The position numbers and the translations under genes were made by a program. From Wandonia haliotis (GTDB lineage: Bacteria; Bacteroidota; Bacteroidia; Flavobacteriales_D; Crocinitomicaceae), in the NCBI RefSeq assembly GCF_039523435.1, contig NZ_BAAAFH010000011.1, forward strand, positions 558,001-622,000: DNA of 64,000 nucleotides, given 5' to 3'. The notes under the pieces are model-generated. The model was given only the letters and a program-made list of their open reading frames with translations. It was not told the DNA's origin and did not search any database. This document shows positions 52,733 through 60,635 of the stretch, in pieces. Position 1 is the first letter of the stretch. Every line of letters begins with the position of its first letter.

Positions 52733-55075
52733 ATGATCAATCGAATTTTACGTATCCTCCTAATCACTTTAACTTTTTCAGGAATCGCTTACGGTCAGTA
52801 TAGTGAAAAAGAACTACAACAACTGATTCAGGAAGGTAATACAGAAAAGTTAGTTCGGGCAAACAGCGAACTTCTTTTGAACGGAATGTTCAGACAGGCT
52901 GCCACAATTGCTGAAAACCTGGTTAGTACTTCTCCTGAAAATGCTAATTTCCAATATCGACTGGGTTATGCCTACTTATATTATCATCCCGATATCAACA
53001 GTCCTATTGATCCGCTGACAAAAGCATGTGCTAACGTTACCCAAAAATATGATGCGTCCAGTTCCAAAGAGCAACAGGCACCGATTGATGCTGTATACTA
53101 TCTAGGAAAAGCTCATCACCGGTTAGGAAATATAAAAAAGGCTGTAGATCACTACCAGAAATTTCTTGAACTGGCCGGGAAAAAGAACATTCTTTCTTCT
53201 TATGCTGAGTTGGGACTCATCCAATGTGAAGTTGCAGAGGAACTGATGAATAATCCATCAGATGATAAACTTTCCAATATCGGAGATTCTATTAACACTA
53301 GTGGTCCGGAATACGCTCCTATTGTTTCACTCGACGGGACATCGCTCTTTTTTACTTCCCGAAGACTTTGGAAAGATGAAGAAAATGAAGGAATGATTGA
53401 TCCTGCAACGAACAATTATCTCGAAGATATCTTTGTCAGCTTTCAGGATGAAAATGGGAAATGGAAATCTCCTGAAATTCTGGATTTTTGTAAACCTAAT
53501 CAAAACGAAGCAACTGTTTCTGTAAGTATTGATGAGAGAAAAGTATACGTATATAACGATGAATCCGGAAACGGAGATATTTACTACTCCCAGTATAACA
53601 ATGGAACATTTAATGCGATTCAACCCATCGATAAAGAAGCTGTTAACACGAAAAATTGGGAACCTCACCTATACGTAACTCCCGATGGTTCTGAGGTTTA
53701 TTTTGTTTCTGACCGTCCCGGTGGGTTTGGAGGCAGAGATATTTATGTCATGAAAAAAACAGGAAATGATTCATGGTCTGAGCCACAAAATCTCGGCCCA
53801 GAAATCAATACTCCTTATGATGAGGATGCTCCATTCGTAAGTATAGACAATGAATCCTTGTATTTTGCTTCAAACGGATCAAAATCGATGGGAGGGTTCG
53901 ATATTTTCTGTGCAAAACGTAACGAAGAAGGAAACTGGGGAACTCCTGCTAATATGGGCTATCCGATTAACTCCCCTGCTGATGATGCTTTTTATACAAC
54001 AACTACAGATGGTTTCAAAGGGTATATCACGTCTTTCCGTGCAGGAGGGAAAGGAGATCTTGATATTTATGAAATTCAACATTTCCCTCCACGAAACAGC
54101 AATACTGCAATTTTAAAAGGACAGATCTTTGTGGTAAACGATCAACCGCTTCCTGAAGATATCGCCATTACCGTTGCCTGTACCAATTGTGATAAAAACT
54201 CCTCCATCACTGTTTTCCCCAGAATCCGGGACGGGGTCTACTTTACCAAACTCGAAAAATGTAAGGAATATGAGTTGACGTATACCTATAACAATGGAAA
54301 AACAACTTTCCATACAGCTAAACTGGCAACGAATTGTATTCCTGAGTATGAAGAAATATACAAACCGGTTTATCTACGATTGGATGATATGAAAATTATC
54401 CCTTACTACCAGTTAAAAATTGAAACAATTGATATTGCTTCCAACGCATCTGTCGGAACGGTTACGGTTCAAATTCTGGATGAAGACGGTTCTGTTCTTG
54501 AAGACTTACAAACAGACGAATCAGGAATGTATACATCAAAAATTCTTCAGTCAAGAGACGAAGGAGGAAATGCTAATCTGAAATTTAAGATAACAAAAGA
54601 TGGTTATCTCTCCAAAACAATTGACTTGTCCTTCGAATTAACAGATGAGAGCATTCTAAATGCTCAGTTATTGATGGAAAAAGCTTCTGTAGGTGAAGAT
54701 CTTGGACAAATTCTTAAACTGGATCCGATTTACTTTGACCTGAATAGTTCTTTCATACGTAAAGATGCTAAAGAGAAGCTGCAGAAGATTATTGATGCTA
54801 TGAACAATAATCCGAACATGGTTATAGAATGTGGATCGCATACAGACTGTCGCGAATCATACGAATACAATGAATGGCTATCGGACAGACGTGCAAAACG
54901 TACCGTGAATTATATCAGTAAACGCATCAGTAACCCGGGCAGAATCTCAGGAAAAGGATATGGTGAAACACAATTAGTAAATGATTGTGGCTGTGAAGGA
55001 GATGTCGTTTCTGATTGTTCCGAAGCAGAACACCAGTTAAACCGAAGAACTGAATTCAGAATTATCAAGAACTAA
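52733..55075 (+). CDS. PorE-like OmpA/TPR/propeller envelope protein 3
   Basis: The 780-aa third paralogue has the same order: signal peptide (MINRILRILLITLTFSGIAY), TPRs, PD40 propeller (VSLDGTSLFFTSRRLWKDEE, SDRPGGFGGRDIYVMKK), regulatory-like domain, and OmpA C-terminus (IECGSHTDCRESYEYNEWLS, NDCGCEGDVVSDCSE). A TATCTTTC box at 52688-52695 may drive it. It ends at a strong terminator and converges with the M16 gene. The three genes appear to be tandem duplicates that have diverged. Confidence 0.85.
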   Translation: MINRILRILLITLTFSGIAYGQYSEKELQQLIQEGNTEKLVRANSELLLNGMFRQAATIAENLVSTSPENANFQYRLGYAYLYYHPDINSPIDPLTKACANVTQKYDASSSKEQQAPIDAVYYLGKAHHRLGNIKKAVDHYQKFLELAGKKNILSSYAELGLIQCEVAEELMNNPSDDKLSNIGDSINTSGPEYAPIVSLDGTSLFFTSRRLWKDEENEGMIDPATNNYLEDIFVSFQDENGKWKSPEILDFCKPNQNEATVSVSIDERKVYVYNDESGNGDIYYSQYNNGTFNAIQPIDKEAVNTKNWEPHLYVTPDGSEVYFVSDRPGGFGGRDIYVMKKTGNDSWSEPQNLGPEINTPYDEDAPFVSIDNESLYFASNGSKSMGGFDIFCAKRNEEGNWGTPANMGYPINSPADDAFYTTTTDGFKGYITSFRAGGKGDLDIYEIQHFPPRNSNTAILKGQIFVVNDQPLPEDIAITVACTNCDKNSSITVFPRIRDGVYFTKLEKCKEYELTYTYNNGKTTFHTAKLATNCIPEYEEIYKPVYLRLDDMKIIPYYQLKIETIDIASNASVGTVTVQILDEDGSVLEDLQTDESGMYTSKILQSRDEGGNANLKFKITKDGYLSKTIDLSFELTDESILNAQLLMEKASVGEDLGQILKLDPIYFDLNSSFIRKDAKEKLQKIIDAMNNNPNMVIECGSHTDCRESYEYNEWLSDRRAKRTVNYISKRISNPGRISGKGYGETQLVNDCGCEGDVVSDCSEAEHQLNRRTEFRIIKN

Positions 55076-55097
55076 AAAAACAAACAGATAAAATGGA

Positions 55098-55132
55098 AAC
55101 ACCTCATTCGAAATGAATGGGGTGTTTTTTTA
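55098..55132. terminator. Terminator between PorE-like gene 3 and M16 gene
   Basis: AACACCTCATTC (55098-55109) and GAATGGGGTGTT (55115-55126) with 5-nt loop (one G-T pair), then a T-run overlapping the M16 stop region. Convergent genes flank it. Confidence 0.8.
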
Positions 55133-56389
55133 GATATATAACTCCTCCCCTTCTTCTCGCTGGTTATAAATCAGGTAAGTCAGTTTTTCAGGATCAAAAA
55201 CTTCATTGGCAATATGCAGTAATTCTTCTGCAGTAATTTTGTCTATTCCTTTATAAATTTCCCGCGTGGTATCAATCTGGTCAAAAATCAACACACTTTT
55301 TCCCAGTGCTAGCATCAATCCAGAATTACTCTCTCCCGCCAATGCCAGATGTCCTTTTAGTTGTTCTTTTGCTTTCGACAACTGTACAACTCCCAGCTTT
55401 TGTTCCTTTAACCGTTTCAACTCTTTGTGGATCACCCGTAATGTATTTTGAACATGACGTTTATCCGTACCAAAATAAATAGAGAAAAAGCCGGTATCCG
55501 CATAAGGTGTATAATTAGACTCAATACTATACGAATAGCCATATTTCTCACGAACCGATAAGGAAAGTCTTGAATTAAGTGCCGGACCACCCAGAATATT
55601 ATTCAACAATACCATTGCTTTTCGCTCTTTGGCATTATATGGATATGCGAGTCCTCCCATAAGTCCGTGCGACTGATAGTTAGATTTATTTTTCTCAACC
55701 GTTACAGGAGCATAGTTCTGAAAATGATTCAGTACCGGAGCCTTCCCCAGTCCATTATAATCGCCAAAATACCGGGTAGACAATTCTTGTATTTTCCGTT
55801 CCGAAAACTGACCTACGATTGATAAAACCATATTTTCCGGACCAAAATAACGGGCCACATAAGCCAATAAATGTTCACGGGTAAACGAATGAACGGTTTC
55901 CTGAGTTCCTAATATATTTCTCCCGAGAGGATGATTGGCAAATAATAAGCTTTCAAATTCATCAAAAATACATTCGGAAGGACTATCCAGATACGAATTA
56001 ATCTCATCAACAATCACTTCCTTCTCTTTCTGAATTTCTTTTTCCGGGAAAGTCGAATGGAAAACAATATCCGCCAATAGCTCCAGTGTCCGTGCCAAAT
56101 ACGTCTTTGAGAACGAGGCATAGATGCAGATCTCTTCTTTAGCCGTATATGCATTCAACTCTCCTCCCACCGAGTCCAGACGGCTGAGAATATGGAATGC
56201 CTTTCTTTTTGTTGTTCCTTTAAAAATAGAATGCTCCAGGAAATGAGCCAGACCTTCTTCATGATCATCCTCAAACCTCGAACCGGCCAAAACGGTAATA
56301 CCGGCATGAGCCACCTGATTTTTTACCGGCTGAAAAACAACTCTTAACCCATTGGGAAGAGTATACATATACGGGAGTTTTTCACTCAT
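55130..56389 (-). CDS. M16-family zinc peptidase
   Basis: The 419-aa protein has the inverted zinc motif HFLEHSIFKGT (HxxEH, about residue 48) with the third ligand in EKEVIVDEINSYLDSPSE (about residue 125). A second half-domain with LLNNILGGPALNSRLSLSVR follows. Length and organisation match processing-peptidase-like M16B enzymes. No signal peptide, so cytosolic. It is 5 nt downstream of pdxH, in the operon DUF4494-pdxH-M16. Confidence 0.93.
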   Translation of the reverse strand: MSEKLPYMYTLPNGLRVVFQPVKNQVAHAGITVLAGSRFEDDHEEGLAHFLEHSIFKGTTKRKAFHILSRLDSVGGELNAYTAKEEICIYASFSKTYLARTLELLADIVFHSTFPEKEIQKEKEVIVDEINSYLDSPSECIFDEFESLLFANHPLGRNILGTQETVHSFTREHLLAYVARYFGPENMVLSIVGQFSERKIQELSTRYFGDYNGLGKAPVLNHFQNYAPVTVEKNKSNYQSHGLMGGLAYPYNAKERKAMVLLNNILGGPALNSRLSLSVREKYGYSYSIESNYTPYADTGFFSIYFGTDKRHVQNTLRVIHKELKRLKEQKLGVVQLSKAKEQLKGHLALAGESNSGLMLALGKSVLIFDQIDTTREIYKGIDKITAEELLHIANEVFDPEKLTYLIYNQREEGEELYI

Positions 56390-56394
56390 ACTAA

Positions 56395-57042
56395 TTACGG
56401 ATTCTTACGATACACCTGCCAACTTGTACCTTCTTTTCGGAAACAAATTCTGTCATGGAGACGGTTAGGTCGTCCCTGCCAGAATTCATAATGTATCGGC
56501 TCAATAACATATCCTCCCCAATGTTCGGGGCGGGGAATTGTACCACCAAACTCCTTCTCCATCAGTTCTGCTTTAAGAATTAAGTCCTTGCGGTCCGAAA
56601 GCTCATCACTTTGTTCTGATGCCCAGGCCCCCAACTGACTGCCTTTCGGACGGGATTCAAAATACTTGTCACTTAATGAAACGGGAGCTTTTCGGGCAAT
56701 TCCCTCTATTCTTACTTGTCTTTCAAGAGGATGCCAGAAAAAATGGGCTGCTACTTTTGGATTGATTGCTATTTCACGCCCTTTCTGGCTATTATAATTT
56801 GTGTAAAATACAAGCCCTTCATCATAGAACTCTTTCAGGTAAACAAGTCGTGAACTTGGTTGTCCATCCTCCGAAACCGTTGCAATATTCATCGCATTGG
56901 GTTCAGGAGCAGCTGATTCTATTGCTTCTTTAAACCAAACTCCAAAAAAGTCAAACGGATTAACATTTTCAGCGATCCTTTCCAACTCTCCTTTCGAAAA
57001 GTTGTGATGATCATCCCGAAGTGCTTTCAGAAACTTATCCAT
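56395..57042 (-). CDS. pdxH: Pyridoxamine 5'-phosphate oxidase
   Basis: The 215-aa FMN enzyme oxidises PNP/PMP to pyridoxal phosphate. Features seen are PNAMNIATVSEDGQPSSRLV (about residue 49), YTNYNSQKGREIAINP, FWHPLERQVRIEG and SRPKGSQLGAWASEQSDEL, then the C-terminal FWQGRPNRLHDR. Length is normal. Sits between the DUF4494 and M16 genes with 5-nt gaps, so likely one operon. Confidence 0.96.
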   Translation of the reverse strand: MDKFLKALRDDHHNFSKGELERIAENVNPFDFFGVWFKEAIESAAPEPNAMNIATVSEDGQPSSRLVYLKEFYDEGLVFYTNYNSQKGREIAINPKVAAHFFWHPLERQVRIEGIARKAPVSLSDKYFESRPKGSQLGAWASEQSDELSDRKDLILKAELMEKEFGGTIPRPEHWGGYVIEPIHYEFWQGRPNRLHDRICFRKEGTSWQVYRKNP

Positions 57043-57047
57043 TTTAC

Positions 57048-57644
57048 TTACTCTTCTTCTCCATCATAATCGTCTTCCACTACGCCCTGAACTTCTTCCT
57101 CTAAGTCGTCATCATCTGAACCTGAAGCAGAGAACACCCCGGCAGTAGCACCTTTAAAACCAACCGGTTCCGAATCATCTTCTGCTTGCTGTTGTTGTTC
57201 GTGATACTCCATTTCATCTTCATTGAAAGGGAAAATATCCAAAATAGGAGATAGAACGATCGATGGGATATCGAAGGAAACCATCATCCCTTTCATACTC
57301 TCGTTTGTTCTGTCGAAAGCTTCTTTTACATTCGATGCATTTACAAGCAAGTTGTTAGAAATACGCTTTTCTTTATCACTATCGGGATCTGCAGAAACGT
57401 ACGTAATTTTTACTTTATACCATGTATCGCAGTCTTCATAGTGAAAGATGTCCGCAAAATCAGTCTTAGCTATATTTGTGATCAGAAATTCTCCTTTCAC
57501 GGTCTCTCCTATTTCCTGATAAGCGCGCGCTTCAGCATCGGTAAAAGACATTGCATTGAACAGGTAAGGCTCACTGACACGCTTTAACCTTCCGTCTTCC
57601 AATTGTTTCGTATATTTAACCTTAACGGTAAACCAACTGTTCAT
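57048..57644 (-). CDS. DUF4494 protein
   Basis: The 198-aa protein starts MNSWFTVKVKYTKQLEDGRL with SEPYLFNAMSFTDAEARAYQ, a clear DUF4494 signature found in Bacteroidota. Two related halves can be seen (KVKYTKQL... and KVKITYVSADPDSD), suggesting an internal duplication. It ends in an acidic tail rich in Asp and Glu. Function unknown; operon with pdxH. Confidence 0.82.
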   Translation of the reverse strand: MNSWFTVKVKYTKQLEDGRLKRVSEPYLFNAMSFTDAEARAYQEIGETVKGEFLITNIAKTDFADIFHYEDCDTWYKVKITYVSADPDSDKEKRISNNLLVNASNVKEAFDRTNESMKGMMVSFDIPSIVLSPILDIFPFNEDEMEYHEQQQQAEDDSEPVGFKGATAGVFSASGSDDDDLEEEVQGVVEDDYDGEEE

Positions 57645-57688
57645 AGTTTTATTTTTTTACAAAGATAGTCAGAGAAATGATTTTGTAA

Positions 57689-58783
57689 TTACGATCGGAT
57701 CTTTCTTCCATCTACATACGCCAGAAAGGAAGAATTCGGCAGTTCACACACAACCATATTTCCCGAAATATAAAAATCAATCACCGGTTCATTTGTTATG
57801 TTTATTACTTTTCCATCAATAACACAGTCCACTCCTTTCATTTGATTCTGGAAAGCAATAACATTGTTTTTCAGCTTCCATTTTTCGGGTTTGAAATAAG
57901 CTGCTGTCACTTTTCTTTTTCCATCCCAAACCTGGAATAAATCACCTTCCCCCCAAACGACCATCTGATCTTTGGCATCCCAATAGTCCGGAGCGTAATT
58001 AGATAATGTTTTTACACTATTATTAGCGTAGTATTGTAAATTTCCATTTTGATCTGTATAAGTAACACAAGACCAACCGGCTATAAAACGTTTGGCGTGC
58101 ATAGGTTCAAGATCAAGAAATTCCCCTTTTTCAAAAATAGCAAAGGACATTTGTACCGGATCATTAAACGCTACAATATCACGTCCACAGGAGAATGTAA
58201 GCGGATCGCGGTACGTTCCCGCTTCATAAAATGCTCCTTTGTAGAATACATAATGTGTTCCTCCAACGGCTGCAAAAGCAACTACGTTATCTCCTATCCC
58301 CGCAGGCAGGTATATATCACCAATCACGGTGTACAGATCTTTTATCTGACCGTTATACCACACTTTTACAGAATTGAATTGCGTGTCCTCAAAAACAACC
58401 AAACTATCCGATACAACATATCTTCGTCCGAAATTTGTCAGTAATTGCCCTTTACCATCTTTCCAGACCGAAGTAACGGGACCGGTGTTAAACACAAGAA
58501 TGTTATCGGAAACACTATAGTTATTAGCCACCCCTGCTAATGTTTTTACCTGTTCTCCCTGAAATACTTTTACATCTCCTTTATTATCAATATAAGCCAA
58601 AAGATTATCTCCTACCTGAAATGATTTAACAGGAAGGTATTCCAACTGACGGATAACGCCATTATGAAACGCCTTAAAATATCCCTGTAGACTGGTAAAT
58701 GGTCCAATTCCTTTGAACTCCTGTCCATACGATATCTGGACAAAGCATACTGCCACTAAAAGTGTTATGATTCCTCTCTTCAT
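57689..58783 (-). CDS. Exported beta-repeat protein, 364 aa
   Basis: The 364-aa protein has a signal peptide (MKRGIITLLVAVCFVQISYG, ending at Gln) and repeating short beta units of about 40 residues (VGDNLLAYIDNKGDVKVF, VSDNILVFNTGPVTSVW, VSDSLVVFEDTQFNSVKVW, IGDNVVAFAAV), like a propeller. No catalytic motif is seen. Function unknown; periplasmic or secreted. Its mRNA probably begins with the 5' hairpin at 58797-58822. Confidence 0.75.
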   Translation of the reverse strand: MKRGIITLLVAVCFVQISYGQEFKGIGPFTSLQGYFKAFHNGVIRQLEYLPVKSFQVGDNLLAYIDNKGDVKVFQGEQVKTLAGVANNYSVSDNILVFNTGPVTSVWKDGKGQLLTNFGRRYVVSDSLVVFEDTQFNSVKVWYNGQIKDLYTVIGDIYLPAGIGDNVVAFAAVGGTHYVFYKGAFYEAGTYRDPLTFSCGRDIVAFNDPVQMSFAIFEKGEFLDLEPMHAKRFIAGWSCVTYTDQNGNLQYYANNSVKTLSNYAPDYWDAKDQMVVWGEGDLFQVWDGKRKVTAAYFKPEKWKLKNNVIAFQNQMKGVDCVIDGKVINITNEPVIDFYISGNMVVCELPNSSFLAYVDGRKIRS

Positions 58784-58796
58784 ATTATTGATACTA

Positions 58797-58834
58797 CAAA
58801 AAAAGTGCCCGAAAGAGGCACTCCTACAAATATA
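58797..58834 (-). promoter_or_regulatory. Promoter with 5'-end hairpin upstream of the 364-aa exported protein
   Basis: TATATTTG on the minus strand (58827-58834) is an exact TAnnTTTG box. Transcription should start about 58820-58823, at the edge of a hairpin (AGTGCC/GGCACT at 58804-58822) followed by seven U. The start codon is only 13 nt later. The leader is thus a terminator-like stem at the 5' end. Confidence 0.45.
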
Positions 58835-58871
58835 ACGAAAAGTTAGACTTTTTCTTACTTTGCGTTTCTGT

Positions 58872-58904
58872 TAAAAAAGAAAGGGGCTGATCAAAGCCCC
58901 TTTC
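58872..58904 (-). terminator. Terminator of the 527-aa subtilase (minus strand)
   Basis: GAAAGGGGCT (58879-58888) and AGCCCCTTTC (58895-58904) with 6-nt loop; on the minus strand followed by T-run (AAAAAA at 58873-58878). Confidence 0.85.
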
Positions 58905-58925
58905 CATTTTCTCTATACAACTGAA

Positions 58926-60509
58926 TTAGTTTTTAGCTGCTGCTTTTACTTCGGCAAGTTTAATAGCCTCCATAACATCAACTACTTTTCCTGTTTTGGA
59001 AAGCGTAGCAAAGTCAACTTTTTCATCTGTACCTGGTTTTACATGCATTGTTCCAGAGTAATCTTTTCCAGACTCAATGATGATGTCCTTAATTTCTTTC
59101 ATCGAAAGTGAAGGATAGTACGATTTAATCAAAGCTGCCACACCTGATACCATTGGAGCTGCCATTGAAGTTCCCTGTAATTTCATGTATTCATTTTCAG
59201 GAACTGTGTTATAGATCTCAAAACCGGGAGCAAAAATATCTACTGATTTCTTTCCATAATTTGAGAATGCCGCTGCCAATTCACCTTTCTTTGAATGACG
59301 GGTGGATGCTCCGATTGTAAGCAACATTGTATTTTCCTTCTCCTGGAAATCATACATTACAGCCGGGAAGTTTGGTTCCTCATCAAGGTCCTTACTATCA
59401 TTTCCTGCTGCATGTACTAACAACACTCCTTTTTCTTCAGCATAACGCATTGCCTCGTACACTTCTTTCTGATTTGGAGAGTATGCTTTTCCGAAAGACA
59501 TATTGATTACCATTGCACCATTATCAACTGCATAACGAATAGCAAGAGCGATATCTTTGTCATACTCATCTCCGTTAGGAACCGCACGAAGTGACATTAA
59601 CTTAACGTTTGCCGCTACTCCGTCACCTCCCAAACCGTTTCCACGAAGAGATCCTACGATTCCTCCAACGTGAGTACCGTGTAATGCATCCGGACCTTTT
59701 ACATCTGTGTTTCCATACTTAACATCAGAAAAATCACTCGGTTTGTCACCTACAATTGCACGAAAATCTTTATCCAGACTATAGTGCGTTTCCAACATAC
59801 CCTGAATCTGCTCCAACTGCTCTTCCAGTACTTCAGGTGTAAGGTCTCCTGTTTTCAATGAAATCGCCACTTGCTTCATTTGCTGCATCTGCGCATCCTC
59901 AGGCTTCCATTTCTTAAGATCTTTCAGTGTGTAGTCTTCTTTCCCCAATGCCTTTGAGATCATTGTAGGTACCATTGGTAACATCTGATCCTTAAACATG
60001 GTAATTTGCATTACATACCCTTCGTACTCATTCTTTTTAGCATTGTAGTCGTCTTTCACTTTTTTGTAGAAAGCATACTCCTCTTTATCTTCTACTTCAT
60101 CTTCCGACTTACCGTCATATTTAGCTTTAAGTTGCTGATACAAACGTGTAACTTCCAGTTTAGCATCGTTCATATTTTCTCCATTGGCATTTCCAAGGAA
60201 GTTCCAACCATGAACATCATCAATATATCCGTTTCCGTCGTCATCAATTCCATTTCCTGGAATCTCTTTTTCGTTGACCCAGATTTGTCCTTGTAAGTCC
60301 TCGTGAAAAGTATCCACTCCGGAATCAATAATAGCCACAACAACTGTCGAAGACTCTTTCTTCTTCAACTTTTTGTATGCCTTTTCGGTATTCATCCCCG
60401 GTGTCTTACCGTTATACCAATTCAGGACTCCCTTCTCCTGTCCAAATGAAACTGCCGACAGTCCTAACGCGAAAAATGCCAGCGATAACTTAACTACTAT
60501 TTTTTTCAT
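58926..60509 (-). CDS. S8 subtilisin-like serine peptidase, 527 aa
   Basis: The 527-aa protein has a signal peptide (MKKIVVKLSLAFFALGLSAV) and the full catalytic triad: Asp in VVVAIIDSGVDTFHEDL (about residue 60), His in HGTHVGGIVGSLRG (about residue 278) and Ser in LQGTSMAAPMVSGVAAL (about residue 455), with oxyanion Asn in VHAAGNDS. A charged helical insertion of about 150 residues lies between Asp and His, unusual but seen in Bacteroidota subtilases. No T9SS tail is evident. Divergent from the second subtilase. Confidence 0.93.
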   Translation of the reverse strand: MKKIVVKLSLAFFALGLSAVSFGQEKGVLNWYNGKTPGMNTEKAYKKLKKKESSTVVVAIIDSGVDTFHEDLQGQIWVNEKEIPGNGIDDDGNGYIDDVHGWNFLGNANGENMNDAKLEVTRLYQQLKAKYDGKSEDEVEDKEEYAFYKKVKDDYNAKKNEYEGYVMQITMFKDQMLPMVPTMISKALGKEDYTLKDLKKWKPEDAQMQQMKQVAISLKTGDLTPEVLEEQLEQIQGMLETHYSLDKDFRAIVGDKPSDFSDVKYGNTDVKGPDALHGTHVGGIVGSLRGNGLGGDGVAANVKLMSLRAVPNGDEYDKDIALAIRYAVDNGAMVINMSFGKAYSPNQKEVYEAMRYAEEKGVLLVHAAGNDSKDLDEEPNFPAVMYDFQEKENTMLLTIGASTRHSKKGELAAAFSNYGKKSVDIFAPGFEIYNTVPENEYMKLQGTSMAAPMVSGVAALIKSYYPSLSMKEIKDIIIESGKDYSGTMHVKPGTDEKVDFATLSKTGKVVDVMEAIKLAEVKAAAKN

Positions 60510-60635
60510 ATCTTTAACTGTTTACTACAGTTTTCTGCAGTATTCATGCCAAAGATGATAAAACATCCTGAATTTTGGAATAATTTTTCCATTGATGGTA
60601 AAAAAAAGTTGAACATTGGACGAGAAATCTTACGA

